The position numbers and the translations under genes were made by a program. The notes below the pieces were generated by a model, which saw only the letters and a list, made by a program, of their open reading frames with translations, ran no database searches and was not told the origin of the DNA. From NCBI GenBank assembly GCA_012842085.1, contig DUTM01000011.1:1-64000 (forward strand): 64,000 bases of DNA, in the 5' to 3' direction. The stretch comes from Mycobacteriales bacterium (GTDB lineage Bacteria > Actinomycetota > Actinomycetes > Mycobacteriales > Mycobacteriaceae). Positions 7,920 to 16,347 of the stretch are shown here, piece by piece; positions within the stretch are counted from its first letter, which is position 1; each line of letters begins with the position of its first letter.

Positions 7920-9129
7920 CAGTACGAACCTCAGTTAATTCGGGCGGCACCACGATTAGAGCATTAGATTCGGACAGTGACGCCAACAAATGGGAGGTGG
8001 AGGGATTGGCACCGGCCAACGCCTGCACCAGGTATTCTCCCGTCGCCTCATCTCGCATAAGTTGTGCTCGCAAATATCCGGCGCGGCCCTTCATGGAGGT
8101 GACGGGGGTGATGGTGCGAGCGCGAACAACCCGGCGCATCGGGTGGCGTTTGCCCAGAGCAATACGAATCATGGGGCGCACCATCAGTTCAAAGACTAAC
8201 AATGCTGATGCGGCGTTGGAGGGCGCCAGGAAGGTGGGGATTTGGTCTGCCCCTAATAGGCCGAAACCTTGCACGGAACCTGGGTGCATTGCTACCCGTT
8301 CCACTTCCACTTCACCTAGGTCGCTCAAAACAGAGCGCACATGCTCGGAAGCAATACCGCCTACGGCACCTGCAATAACTACGATTTCTGAGCGCAGCAA
8401 CTGCGTTTCTACTAGCTCCCGGAAGGCACGGGGTTCGGTGGAGACAATGCCTACCCGGTGGACTTCCGCACCGGCATCAGCAGCAGCTGCAGATAGTGCA
8501 TAGGAGGCGACGTCATAGACTTGGCCTTGGCCAGGTTTGCGGTCCAAATCCACTAGCTCATTGCCGACGCTAATAATGGATACGCGGGGACGCGGATGCA
8601 CAAGAACTTTTTCCCGTCCCACGGCAGCCAACAACCCAACCTGGGCGGGACCCACGATCGTGCCAGCATGTACCGCAATGTCGCCGGGGGTGACGTCATC
8701 TCCTATCTTGCGGACAAAGTCACCCGAGTTAACGCGCCGTTTGATGGTTACGCGTGATTCACCGTTGTCAGTCCACGCCAGGGGAACTACCGCATCGGCT
8801 AAAGCAGGCATCGCGGCACCGGTGAAAACCCGCACTGTTTGTTTGGGTTGCAAGCGAGTGTGCATGCGGGATCCTGCAGAAATATCTCCCACCACCGGCA
8901 GACTCACCTGAGAGGGCGTGCTGTCGCTAGACGAGGGGGCATGTTTGACGTCAACTGCGCGAACTGCGAAGCCGTCAATGGCAGCTTGGTCGAATCCAGG
9001 TAAGGGGGCAGTTGTTTCCACTTCTTCAGCACAAAGTAGGCCGAGAGCATCGCGAATCGAAACCCGAACTGGGTTGGGTGCGACGGCAGAGGCGGTCACC
9101 AAAGCCTGCTGTTCTTCAACAGAACGCAT
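7879..9129 (-). CDS. glp: Gephyrin-like molybdotransferase-fold protein Glp (MoeA1-like)
   Basis: MoeA/gephyrin-fold protein of 416 aa. In C. glutamicum the homologue next to galU acts at the division site: it binds FtsZ and the membrane receptor GlpR rather than mainly inserting molybdate. The N-terminus shows the MoeA signature PGFDQAAIDGFAVRA. The MPT-binding-like domain carries ISVGNELVD where MoeA enzymes usually have GDEL. No molybdenum enzyme is in the window. GGAGGAG lies just ahead of the ATG. The gene lies between galU and rimJ, with glpR downstream. A cell-division role is inferred from context and the literature; residual MoeA activity cannot be excluded. Confidence 0.85.
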   Translation of the reverse strand: MRSVEEQQALVTASAVAPNPVRVSIRDALGLLCAEEVETTAPLPGFDQAAIDGFAVRAVDVKHAPSSSDSTPSQVSLPVVGDISAGSRMHTRLQPKQTVRVFTGAAMPALADAVVPLAWTDNGESRVTIKRRVNSGDFVRKIGDDVTPGDIAVHAGTIVGPAQVGLLAAVGREKVLVHPRPRVSIISVGNELVDLDRKPGQGQVYDVASYALSAAAADAGAEVHRVGIVSTEPRAFRELVETQLLRSEIVVIAGAVGGIASEHVRSVLSDLGEVEVERVAMHPGSVQGFGLLGADQIPTFLAPSNAASALLVFELMVRPMIRIALGKRHPMRRVVRARTITPVTSMKGRAGYLRAQLMRDEATGEYLVQALAGANPSTSHLLASLSESNALIVVPPELTEVRTGEEVDVLFLAQRG

Positions 9130-9225
9130 TCCACTCCTCCGAGTTGTGAACGAAATTTACGCGTCCCGCAAGCCGTGGAGAGGATAGCTTGCAATCCGCA
9201 ATTATTGTGCGTGTCGCTATCGATG

Positions 9226-10149
9226 TCATCCATCGACGTCTTGTTTCAGTCTATCCTTTAACCACTCGCGTAGGTCCGATCCGTACGTTTCATCTTGAAG
9301 TGCAAAATCTACGGATGCGCGAATAAACCCGCCCGGGTTGCCTAGATCGTGGCGCACACCGTGATGAACCACAACATGGGTGGGAAGCCCCTCTTCCACT
9401 TGTAGGGCAATTGCATCAGTTAGTTGCAATTCGCCTCCAGCACCCGGTTCGATCCGCTGCAATGCTCCAAAAATGGAGCGATCCAGAATGTACCGTCCCA
9501 CAGCCGCAAAATTGCTGGGAGCATCCTCTGGATCTGGTTTCTCCACCATGCCCTTCACCCGCATGACCCGACCTTCATCAGCTGGATCACCAGTGGGTTC
9601 GACATCAAAAACACCGTATGCGGAAATTTCTTCACCCGGTACTTCGCAGGCGCACAGAACTGTGCCTCCGAATCGGTTGCGCACCTCTTCCATCTCTTCG
9701 AGGACGCCGGTGGGCATAACTACATCATCCGGCAAAAGCACGGCGACACAGTCTTCGTCCTCAGTGAGGTGATCTTCCGCAACACTAATAGCGTGTCCCA
9801 GTCCGAGAGGCTTCTCCTGCAACGCAGATTCCACCTTGATCAGGCCCGGTGCCCGTCGCACCCGATGCAGCATGACTTCTTTGCCTTGCTTTTCCAAAGC
9901 CGTCTCCAGCACTGGATCTTCATTGAAGTAAGCCATCACTCCGGTTTTGCGGTCGGAGGTGACGATGACTAGACGATCAGCACCAGCTTCGGCGGCTTCA
10001 CCGGCAATAATTTCAATGCCGGGGGTGGAGACAACCGGGAGGAGTTCCTTCGGGACCGTCTTCGTTACGGGGAGAAAACGGGTACCCAGGCCAGCGGCGG
10101 GAATGATTGCTGTTTGGAACACACCGCGGGTCTTTTCGTTATTAGACAT
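9226..10149 (-). CDS. galU: UTP-glucose-1-phosphate uridylyltransferase
   Basis: Makes UDP-glucose from UTP and glucose-1-phosphate, supplying trehalose, glycan and arabinogalactan synthesis. The nucleotide-binding start TAIIPAAGLGTRFLPVTK and the KELLPV motif are present, as are VLLPDDVV and GRYIL further on. 307 aa is the family length. A TAGGCT box lies exactly 6 nt before the ATG and no Shine-Dalgarno is seen, so the transcript is probably leaderless. It is divergent from the folate cyclo-ligase gene across only 27 bp, and glp follows 96 bp downstream. Confidence 0.95.
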   Translation of the reverse strand: MSNNEKTRGVFQTAIIPAAGLGTRFLPVTKTVPKELLPVVSTPGIEIIAGEAAEAGADRLVIVTSDRKTGVMAYFNEDPVLETALEKQGKEVMLHRVRRAPGLIKVESALQEKPLGLGHAISVAEDHLTEDEDCVAVLLPDDVVMPTGVLEEMEEVRNRFGGTVLCACEVPGEEISAYGVFDVEPTGDPADEGRVMRVKGMVEKPDPEDAPSNFAAVGRYILDRSIFGALQRIEPGAGGELQLTDAIALQVEEGLPTHVVVHHGVRHDLGNPGGFIRASVDFALQDETYGSDLREWLKDRLKQDVDG

Positions 10150-10176
10150 AACTACAGCCTAGTGGCATAAACTTAG
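10150..10176. promoter_or_regulatory. Very short divergent promoter region, galU / folate cyclo-ligase
   Basis: Only 27 bp separate two divergent start codons. The minus strand holds TAGGCT at 10156-10161, then 6 nt, then the galU ATG. The plus strand holds CATAAACT at 10166-10173 close to the other ATG. The two promoters must overlap if both starts are correct. Confidence 0.5.
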
Positions 10177-10899
10177 ATGAACGACTTGCAACACTGTTTA
10201 GTGTCCACTTGGAAGGTTTCGGAAAGCCCCGTGAATAGCAACTATCTTCCGCAAAACGACGTTCTGGAAGGCTATAAGCACGACAAAAAACTGCTTCGCC
10301 AACGGGCTCTCACCATCCGCAACAACACCTTTAATAACAACTCCAGCAGCATAAATGCGGAGTTGACGGCAGGTCTCATCACGCAGTCACTGCGCATCCT
10401 GGAAAAGCACCAGGCGTCCCGACTATGTGCTTACAGCCCCCATGGCGCCGAGCCTGGAAATTTTGATTGGCTGGATGCAATTTCCAGCCAAGGCAGGCAA
10501 CTTTTTCTGCCCCTCAGTAAGGAGGGCGGCATCCTTGAATGGGGCAAATATGAGGGTGCCGCAGCCATGGTTCCGGGACGCTACCGCATTCCCGAACCAG
10601 CCTCCTCCACTCCCCAACTATTCACTTCAGCTCCGGGGGTGGACGTGATGTTTATTCCGGCAACGGCTGTCGACAAACACGGGGGAAGGTTGGGTCGCGG
10701 TGCTGGCTTCTACGACCGGACTCTTGCACGTTTGCGCGCCCAGTTGCAGGCTGGGGAGCTGCTCCGCATGCCCCTGCTGGTGGGAGTTGTTTACGACCAC
10801 GAAGTGCTGGATAATATTCCGCTGGAAGACCATGACGAACGTCTCGACATGGTTGTTACCCCCACCCAAATATATTTTTGTACTAACTCTGACGCATAA
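10177..10899 (+). CDS. 5-formyltetrahydrofolate cyclo-ligase
   Basis: Cytosolic ATP-dependent enzyme that converts 5-formyl-THF to 5,10-methenyl-THF. The N-terminal KHDKKLLRQRAL holds the basic motif common to the family. The C-terminal GGRLGRGAGFYDRTLAR is the diagnostic Mg-ATP/folate motif. The start is uncertain: the ATG at 10177 gives 240 aa, while GTG codons at 10201 and 10231 also fit, the latter with a GGAAAG just upstream. The Ruc-like gene follows after 8 bp. The pairing with a Ruc homologue and divergent galU matches Rv0991c-Rv0993 of M. tuberculosis. Confidence 0.92.
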   Translation: MNDLQHCLVSTWKVSESPVNSNYLPQNDVLEGYKHDKKLLRQRALTIRNNTFNNNSSSINAELTAGLITQSLRILEKHQASRLCAYSPHGAEPGNFDWLDAISSQGRQLFLPLSKEGGILEWGKYEGAAAMVPGRYRIPEPASSTPQLFTSAPGVDVMFIPATAVDKHGGRLGRGAGFYDRTLARLRAQLQAGELLRMPLLVGVVYDHEVLDNIPLEDHDERLDMVVTPTQIYFCTNSDA

Positions 10900-10907
10900 T
10901 AGAAGCC

Positions 10908-11102
10908 ATGCCCACTTATTCATACACTTGCAAAAACTGCGGACACGCTTTTGATATTCACCAAAGCTTCTCCGATGATGCCCTCACTGAATGCCCCCAG
11001 TGTGGAGGCCCCCTGCGTAAAGTTTTCGGGAATGTGGGCGTCACGTTCAAGGGTCAAGGTTTTTACCGGACGGATTCTCGCAACAGCAACATGAACAAGT
11101 AG
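10908..11102 (+). CDS. FmdB-type zinc-ribbon protein, Ruc-like (Rv0991c homologue)
   Basis: A 64-aa protein with two CxxC pairs, CKNCGH near residue 9 and CPQCGG near residue 28, then a low-complexity basic/polar tail. This is the FmdB putative regulatory zinc-ribbon family. The mycobacterial homologue Rv0991c (Ruc) was reported as a redox-regulated chaperone in which zinc is lost on oxidation; the position after the folate cyclo-ligase matches. The function here is inferred from that homology. The tail is shorter than in many homologues. Confidence 0.82.
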   Translation: MPTYSYTCKNCGHAFDIHQSFSDDALTECPQCGGPLRKVFGNVGVTFKGQGFYRTDSRNSNMNK

Positions 11103-11112
11103 TTCTTCCAGC

Positions 11113-11144
11113 GTTATCCGCAGTTGTCGCTAGCTGTGGATAAC
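11113..11144. repeat. Inverted repeat resembling two DnaA boxes
   Basis: GTTATCCGCAG, a 10-nt loop and CTGTGGATAAC form an 11-bp inverted repeat with one G:T pair. Each arm contains a DnaA-box-like nonamer: TTATCCGCA (11114-11122) and, on the other strand, TTATCCACA (11135-11143), which is a perfect E. coli consensus. It could also be a weak terminator for the Ruc-like gene, since the following sequence is T-rich but has no real T run. Confidence 0.5.
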
Positions 11145-11202
11145 TTCCTTTGTGGGACTACTTTCAGACTGTGAGTTGTGCCTTCCTTTTTATGGTTGAG
11201 GC

Positions 11203-11877
11203 ATGTCTCGTCGTGAAGAAATATTAGCTGCCTCCTCTGAATTAACTCCCGCGACCAAGGAGCTCCCAACACTAGCAACACCTAACGATGCCCTTTCCCC
11301 TCGGGTACCTCGTCTTTCTCGTTGGTGGCAGCACGCAACCCGACGTCAACAAATAAAAGTGCTAGGGGCGCTTGGTGCCGCACTCCTCGCAGGTGCACTA
11401 TTTGTTTTTTCAGGAACCCACCCCGATACCGTCACCGTTGCCCGCACCACCGTCGCTCTCACCGCCGGGGAAGCTTTCGCAGACAATATCGAGTGGGTGT
11501 CAGTTCCCCAACAATTCGTTCCTGACAACGCGGGCATCGAGAAAACCGAGCTATCCCATGCGCTTGCAGTGGGTGACGTTGCGAAAGGTGAAATACTTAC
11601 CCGCGCCCGGCTCAACCGGCTGCAGTTGCCGACCGGTTGGCGCGCCGTAAGTATGCACAGCCCTACCGGTGCTGCCGCCAGCCCCGGAACACACGCAGAG
11701 GTTGTGAGCTCGGCCGCCGATGGCAAGTCCCGCCCACGCGTATTATGCGAAAACGCGGTTATTCAACAGGTTTCTGCGGACAGTACGGGCAGTGTCATTG
11801 TCGCGATGCCGCAACAATGCGCCTATAAGTTAGCGCAGCTGCCGGAAAACCATTCTGCTTCCCTGCTGCTGCGCTAA
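11203..11877 (+). CDS. SAF-domain membrane-anchored protein
   Basis: A 224-aa protein with a cytosolic N-terminus, one transmembrane helix near residues 53-70 (VLGALGAALLAGALFVFSG), and an extracytoplasmic part resembling the SAF/CpaB-type domain (VARTTVALTAGEAF, then GDVAKGEILTRARL). Such SAF proteins are widespread in actinobacteria. Their role is not established; CpaB relatives belong to pilus assembly, but no pilus gene is nearby. The ATG at 11203 is preceded by TATGGT with exactly 6 nt between, so a leaderless start is likely. It is convergent with the small ORF after mog. Confidence 0.7.
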   Translation: MSRREEILAASSELTPATKELPTLATPNDALSPRVPRLSRWWQHATRRQQIKVLGALGAALLAGALFVFSGTHPDTVTVARTTVALTAGEAFADNIEWVSVPQQFVPDNAGIEKTELSHALAVGDVAKGEILTRARLNRLQLPTGWRAVSMHSPTGAAASPGTHAEVVSSAADGKSRPRVLCENAVIQQVSADSTGSVIVAMPQQCAYKLAQLPENHSASLLLR

Positions 11878-11896
11878 CCATGAAGTTGGATGAGTG

Positions 11897-12070
11897 TTAG
11901 TAGTTGTAGTGCGGCGGTTTTTGGTCGTTTAGCCAATTCTCCCAATTTTTGCGGGATTGGCGCTCCGCTGCTGCGTCACCACACTCGTCTTTACTGAGGG
12001 AGGTGACGCTCTCTCCGAAGACCCGCGCCAACGTGCGGGGATCAACCTTTTTCTTGCCTGGTTTATCCAT
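11897..12070 (-). CDS. Small conserved actinobacterial protein coupled to mog (57 aa)
   Basis: A 57-aa ORF starting MDKPGKKKVDPRTLARVFGE and ending NDQKPPHYNY. From memory, similar small proteins with a basic start, an ARVFG motif and a C-terminal RPPHH/PPHY tail occur in corynebacteria. Its ATG shares one base with the mog stop (TAATG at 12069-12072 on the minus strand), a strong sign of translational coupling. It has no cysteines and no signal peptide. The function is unknown. The position at the end of the mprAB-htrA-mog series suggests it belongs to that transcript. Confidence 0.65.
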   Translation of the reverse strand: MDKPGKKKVDPRTLARVFGESVTSLSKDECGDAAAERQSRKNWENWLNDQKPPHYNY

Positions 12071-12570
12071 TAAAAATCTAGGCTCGAAATTTCTTCAATA
12101 ACGTAGCGCGCCAAGGGCAATAGTGTTGCCATGCCGTCACGCACTGCGGAACGAGACTTGGCAAGGTTCGCCACCAATGTGGAGCCAGATACTCCCACTT
12201 TTCCACGCGACAGGCAAGCGTCTTGTGCGCCTGCAGCCAATCCGGAGGAACGGAGTGCTTCCGCCAACCCGGGTAGGGGCCGGTCGATGAGGGGCTTCGT
12301 TGCTTCCGGAGTTTGGTCCCGTGGGCTCAAACCAACGCCGCCGATGGTGACGAGGAGATCGACTCCCCCGACAACACCAGTTTCTAGTGCTTTCCGAATT
12401 TCGTCCTGGTCATTAGAAACGACCACTACGCCGTCAACCAGAAATCCTTCTTCTTCCAGCAGCTCGTTCACGATCGTGGCAAGCGCGTTAACTTCTTCAC
12501 CGCCGTGATCATCGGTAATGACTGCTAGCGCGCGGCCAGCGCGGACAAACGAATTCTCCATAACACTCAT
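12070..12570 (-). CDS. mog: MogA/MoaB-type molybdopterin-binding domain protein
   Basis: About 166-aa protein of the MogA/MoaB family, which adenylylates molybdopterin. It shows RALAVITDDHG at the start, LLVTIGGVGLSPRDQTPEA (the TGGTG-type MPT loop, here TIGGVG) and LPGLAEALR. M. tuberculosis has MoaB2 at the same place after pepD. The start at 12570 (MSVMENS) lies 11 bp after the htrA stop; an earlier in-frame start would overlap htrA. Its stop overlaps the start of the small ORF. The GGVG in place of GGTG may affect activity. Confidence 0.85.
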   Translation of the reverse strand: MSVMENSFVRAGRALAVITDDHGGEEVNALATIVNELLEEEGFLVDGVVVVSNDQDEIRKALETGVVGGVDLLVTIGGVGLSPRDQTPEATKPLIDRPLPGLAEALRSSGLAAGAQDACLSRGKVGVSGSTLVANLAKSRSAVRDGMATLLPLARYVIEEISSLDF

Positions 12571-12580
12571 ACTTTCAACT

Positions 12581-13777
12581 CTAGTTCCTGGCAGCGCCAA
12601 CTGTTACGTCAACAGTCTTTTGGTTACCGCCGCCTTTAGACTGCACAGTCACTTTAATGACGTCGCCCGGCGCCTTCGAGCGAACGTATGCGACCAGTCC
12701 ATCAACGGGGTCCAAAGCGCGTCCATCCACTTTGACGATGACCTGTCCAGCACGGAGGCCAGCTTTATCTGCAGCACTGCCGGAAACCACACTCACAATT
12801 TCAGAACCCAAAGGATCTGCAGAGGGAATAACTTTGACGCCAATGACGGGGTGTCGGACGGTCTTTCCCTCCGCCAGTTGCTTAGCAATGCGGTGTGCCT
12901 GATTAACCGGAATGGCAAAACCTAGACCAATGTTTCCGCCGGGTGATTCCATTCCGAAGGGGTTTTCCATGCCGCCCAGCGTGATGATTGCTGAGTTGAT
13001 GCCGATGAGGCGACCATTCATGTCGACCAGTGCACCACCGGAGTTTCCGGGGTTAATGGCAGCATCCGTTTGGATAGCGTTCATAACGGTGTCGCTGCCC
13101 CGTCCACTGCGGTCAGCAACATGAACGGGACGGTTCAGTGCAGAAATAATGCCGGAGGTGACGGTTCCAGACAGTCCCAGTGGAGCACCAACGGCGACAA
13201 CCGGCTGACCAACTGCGAGGTTGGCGGACGAGCCTAATTCGATGGGCTGCAGTCCGGAATTCACGCGAGCTTTTACGACCGCAATATCGGAGACCGGGTC
13301 GATGCCGACCAGACGGGCCTGCACAATCCGGTTTTCGTTGGTGACGATGGCGATATCGGTAGCGTTATTCACCACGTGCGCGTTGGTCATAATGAGGCCA
13401 TCTTCGGAAAGAATAACTCCCGATCCGAAACCAGTCTGGCGGCCACCAGCGCCCACCTGAATGGACACCACGGAGGGCAATACTTTTTCAGCTACCGCTT
13501 GGACAGATCCCACAGGCGCGGGTTTCTTATTGTCAGGATCTGAGGGAGTGATGGGAGCTTCCAACACGTTGGTGTAACCATCATTACCATCGGTAGCCGT
13601 TTTTACACCTAAAAATCCTCCCAAAAGTGCTGCTAGAAGAGCAACAACCACGATAGTGACAGGAAGTACCCAACGTGATTTTTTCTTCTTTTTTTCTTCA
13701 ACGGGGAAGCCGTTGGAACCTGCTCCAGGAGGGTAGGGAGCAGAAAAATTAGGAGGATAAGGCGCGCTATAACTCAT
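12581..13777 (-). CDS. htrA: HtrA-type serine protease with PDZ domain (PepD-like)
   Basis: Membrane-anchored HtrA protease that degrades misfolded envelope proteins. Order: a Pro/Tyr-rich cytosolic tip with a KKKKK stretch, a transmembrane helix around residues 36-58, a trypsin-like domain with His in TNAHVVNNA, Asp in VSDIAVVKA and Ser in NPGNSGGALVDM, and a C-terminal PDZ domain (SGSAADKAGLRAGQVIVKVD). 398 aa is typical. It directly follows mprB on the same strand. In M. tuberculosis pepD is in the MprAB regulon and the same order mprA-mprB-pepD-moaB2 holds, so MprA control is inferred. Confidence 0.93.
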   Translation of the reverse strand: MSYSAPYPPNFSAPYPPGAGSNGFPVEEKKKKKSRWVLPVTIVVVALLAALLGGFLGVKTATDGNDGYTNVLEAPITPSDPDNKKPAPVGSVQAVAEKVLPSVVSIQVGAGGRQTGFGSGVILSEDGLIMTNAHVVNNATDIAIVTNENRIVQARLVGIDPVSDIAVVKARVNSGLQPIELGSSANLAVGQPVVAVGAPLGLSGTVTSGIISALNRPVHVADRSGRGSDTVMNAIQTDAAINPGNSGGALVDMNGRLIGINSAIITLGGMENPFGMESPGGNIGLGFAIPVNQAHRIAKQLAEGKTVRHPVIGVKVIPSADPLGSEIVSVVSGSAADKAGLRAGQVIVKVDGRALDPVDGLVAYVRSKAPGDVIKVTVQSKGGGNQKTVDVTVGAARN

Positions 13778-13865
13778 AATTACCAGCCTGTCTGGGTTTA
13801 CTGGGGATTAGTGAAGTGTCAGCTTGAAAGTTCCTGTGAACATTATTCTGCTGTAGTTAGTGCTG

Positions 13866-15383
13866 TTAAACAATATCAGTTGAGGTCTCGTCATCTAGAT
13901 CTGGGCCACCCGGCAGCTCCAGAACCATGCAGGCTCCCCCATACGGCGACCTTATGGCGCGTACTGACCCCCCATGGGATTCCATAACCTGTTTCACGAT
14001 GGCCAACCCTAGTCCTGACCCGGGCATGGAGCGTGATTCGACGGATCGATAGAAACGTTCGAACACCAATTCTCTATCTTTTTCGGGTATCCCGGGTCCT
14101 TCATCATGAACGCTGATAGAAACTCTATTGCGGGCAATTTGGCGCATCTGCATGCGGACGGTACCACCTTGGGGACTCCACTTTGCAGCGTTGTCCAGAA
14201 TGTTCAGGAAAGCTCTGGACAGTCCGCGGTGATCTCCCATCAGATACCAGTCAATAAGGTCGTATTGGAAGTTGACGTCACTACGGCGGCGTTCCACGCG
14301 GTCGATCACGCCGTCTAAAATGTCACCCACTCCGAGTGGCTCATACACGGCTTCGGAAGCATCCTCCCGCGCTAGATCAACCAGGTCTGTGACCAGCGTG
14401 GTGAGTTCTTCCAACTGTCCCAGAACGTCGCGCTCCAAGTCCGCAGTATCTTCGTCACTGATCATCGCTTGGGTGCTGCGGGAGGCCATCATCAACAACT
14501 CAATATTGGTGCGCAAACTGGTCAGCGGAGTTTTTAGTTCGTGGCCGGCGTCAGCGACCAGTTGGCTTTGTCGGACTCGCGATTCTTGTAGGGACCGCAG
14601 CATGTCGTTGAAAGATTCCGTAAGATGAGTCATTTCGTCGGAGCCATATACAGGCAACGGCGTAAGGTCATCCGTTTCTGCAATGCGCTCAGTTCCTTCA
14701 ATCAGCACCTGCACCGGCACCAAACTGGTGCGCGCTACTGCCCACCCCGCCATAAGCGCAATGAGTGCACCGATGCCAGCGACGATAACGAAGACTACTG
14801 CCATGTGGCTGGTCATGGAGCGAAGTGCAGCTAAGTCCTGCACCAACACCAGGGACCAGTCCTCCACACCGGTCGCAGTGGTGAGGACAAGACGACTTCT
14901 GGCCTGCCGCTGTGAGAAGGAACTGCGGCCATAAATAACGTCAATGTCTTCCTGCTCTAACGTAATATGGTCCGATCCCAGTTTGATCTGGACAGCATCG
15001 GGATTTTGGGAGGTCGGATCGGGACGGGCCACCATCATGTAGAGCCCGGGGCTACGCAGCGAAGAGGTGCGCAGGCGGTCTTCTTTAGGATCGGCTTTCA
15101 GGTTTTTGATAAATCCTTCGTCGGCCAGCAGTGTGTTCGCCTGGTCTTCCAACGCAACTTCAGAGCTTTGCATGAGCGAATTGGACGCCACCCCGTAGCC
15201 GACTCCCGATGCCACCGCAATAGCAACAAAAACCATGGCGGCAGAAAGCAGCCCAATGAGCCAGCTCATTTTGAGCCGGTAAACCAGTGGAGGAGCACCC
15301 TTCGCTTGAATAACTTCCAGAGCGCGCTCTACCTGGCGATTAGTCCAGCTAGAGCGCTTCCGGTTGCTCTTTTGTGCATCCAT
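13866..15383 (-). CDS. mprB: Sensor histidine kinase MprB
   Basis: Two-component sensor of envelope stress, about 505 aa. Transmembrane segments lie near residues 44-66 and 190-212, enclosing an extracytoplasmic sensor domain; a HAMP region follows. The phospho-acceptor His is in DAGHELKTPLTSLRTN. The ATPase domain has LDNAAKWSP (N box), DEGPGIPEKDRELVFERFYR (G1 and F boxes) and GSGLGLAIVKQV (G2). The cognate regulator gene mprA lies 47 bp upstream and htrA is downstream. The extracytoplasmic loop is the expected place for sensing, but no ligand can be read from sequence. Confidence 0.93.
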   Translation of the reverse strand: MDAQKSNRKRSSWTNRQVERALEVIQAKGAPPLVYRLKMSWLIGLLSAAMVFVAIAVASGVGYGVASNSLMQSSEVALEDQANTLLADEGFIKNLKADPKEDRLRTSSLRSPGLYMMVARPDPTSQNPDAVQIKLGSDHITLEQEDIDVIYGRSSFSQRQARSRLVLTTATGVEDWSLVLVQDLAALRSMTSHMAVVFVIVAGIGALIALMAGWAVARTSLVPVQVLIEGTERIAETDDLTPLPVYGSDEMTHLTESFNDMLRSLQESRVRQSQLVADAGHELKTPLTSLRTNIELLMMASRSTQAMISDEDTADLERDVLGQLEELTTLVTDLVDLAREDASEAVYEPLGVGDILDGVIDRVERRRSDVNFQYDLIDWYLMGDHRGLSRAFLNILDNAAKWSPQGGTVRMQMRQIARNRVSISVHDEGPGIPEKDRELVFERFYRSVESRSMPGSGLGLAIVKQVMESHGGSVRAIRSPYGGACMVLELPGGPDLDDETSTDIV

Positions 15384-15430
15384 GTAATTACTCTGCGTGA
15401 AAAACGTGCGCTTGTGCGTAATAAGGAAAA

Positions 15431-16120
15431 TTAGCCTTTATTGTCCCGCATGACGTAGCCAACGCCCCTGACTGTATGGATGAGGCGTTCTTCCCCGTCA
15501 GCTTCGGTCTTGCGGCGAAGGTAACCAATATATACTTCTAGCGCATTACCAGACGTGGGGAACGAGTAGCCCCACACTTCTTCCAGAATCCGATTACGGC
15601 TGAGAACTCGCCGCGGGTTGGAGATAAGGAGCTCCAACAAGGCGAACTCGGTTCGGGTAAGGGAAATGGAACGCTCGCCCCGATAAACTTCGCGGGTGAC
15701 TGGGTTGAGGGATAGATCGGCAAAAGTGAGACTTTCCGCTTCTTCTACCTGGTTATCCCGGCCAGTTCGCCGTAGTAAAGAACGCAGACGTGCCAGTAGT
15801 TCTTCTAATGCGAAAGGTTTGGGAAGGTAATCGTCGGCTCCCGCGTCTAAACCTGCTACACGTTCAGAAATTGCATCGCGGGCAGTAAGAATAAGTATTG
15901 GTAAATCATCGCCGCGGTTTCGAAGCTCGCGGCACACCTGCAGACCATCCATTTTCGGCATCATGACATCGAGAATCATGCCGTCTAAACGTTGCCGTCC
16001 AATAATATCTAATGCTTGTTCGCCATCTTCTGCGAGGATGACCGTATATCCATTAAAAGTAAGCGACCGACGGAGGGATTCGCGCACAGCCTCATCGTCG
16101 TCGACAACCAAAATCTTCAT
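15431..16120 (-). CDS. mprA: Response regulator MprA (OmpR family)
   Basis: A 229-aa OmpR/PhoB-type regulator. The receiver domain has the acidic pair VDDDE, the phospho-acceptor Asp in [15 protein letters not shown], Thr in LILTARD and Lys in [11 protein letters not shown]. The C-terminal winged helix shows [20 protein letters not shown] and the recognition-helix region [14 protein letters not shown]. The ATG is preceded by AGGAAG. mprB follows 47 bp downstream. In mycobacteria MprAB responds to envelope stress and controls pepD and sigma factors; the conserved neighbourhood supports the same role. Confidence 0.94.
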   Translation of the reverse strand: MKILVVDDDEAVRESLRRSLTFNGYTVILAEDGEQALDIIGRQRLDGMILDVMMPKMDGLQVCRELRNRGDDLPILILTARDAISERVAGLDAGADDYLPKPFALEELLARLRSLLRRTGRDNQVEEAESLTFADLSLNPVTREVYRGERSISLTRTEFALLELLISNPRRVLSRNRILEEVWGYSFPTSGNALEVYIGYLRRKTEADGEERLIHTVRGVGYVMRDNKG

Positions 16121-16260
16121 AAATCTAGTACTTCCTAATAAAGAAATAACTCTCGATTCTTATCATTCCATACGGAATGTTCTTGGATTACGGTTTTCCA
16201 CCAGCAAAAGTTTAACCAGCAGATTACGTGGCAATATCGCAACAAGCTGCGATTATAGAT

Positions 16261-16304
16261 AAAAATTAAGAGCCACAATCCGAAGATTGTGGCTCTTAAT
16301 TTTT
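16261..16304. terminator. Perfect 20-bp terminator hairpin after rpmF
   Basis: A perfect 20-bp inverted repeat with a CGAA loop, flanked by A5 and T5 runs, so it can work on both strands. It lies about 40 bp past the rpmF stop (minus strand) and upstream of the mprA promoter region, so it isolates mprA from the ribosomal-protein transcript. Confidence 0.93.
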
Positions 16305-16347
16305 AGGGATCGATTTAAGCTCTTATTAGGAAGCTCGCCTAATTTAT

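Noticed and set aside
16261-16304. 20-bp perfect palindrome considered as a protein-binding operator or IS end
   Set aside because: The flanking A and T runs, the 4-nt loop and the position just after rpmF mark it as a terminator. No transposase or target duplication is near.
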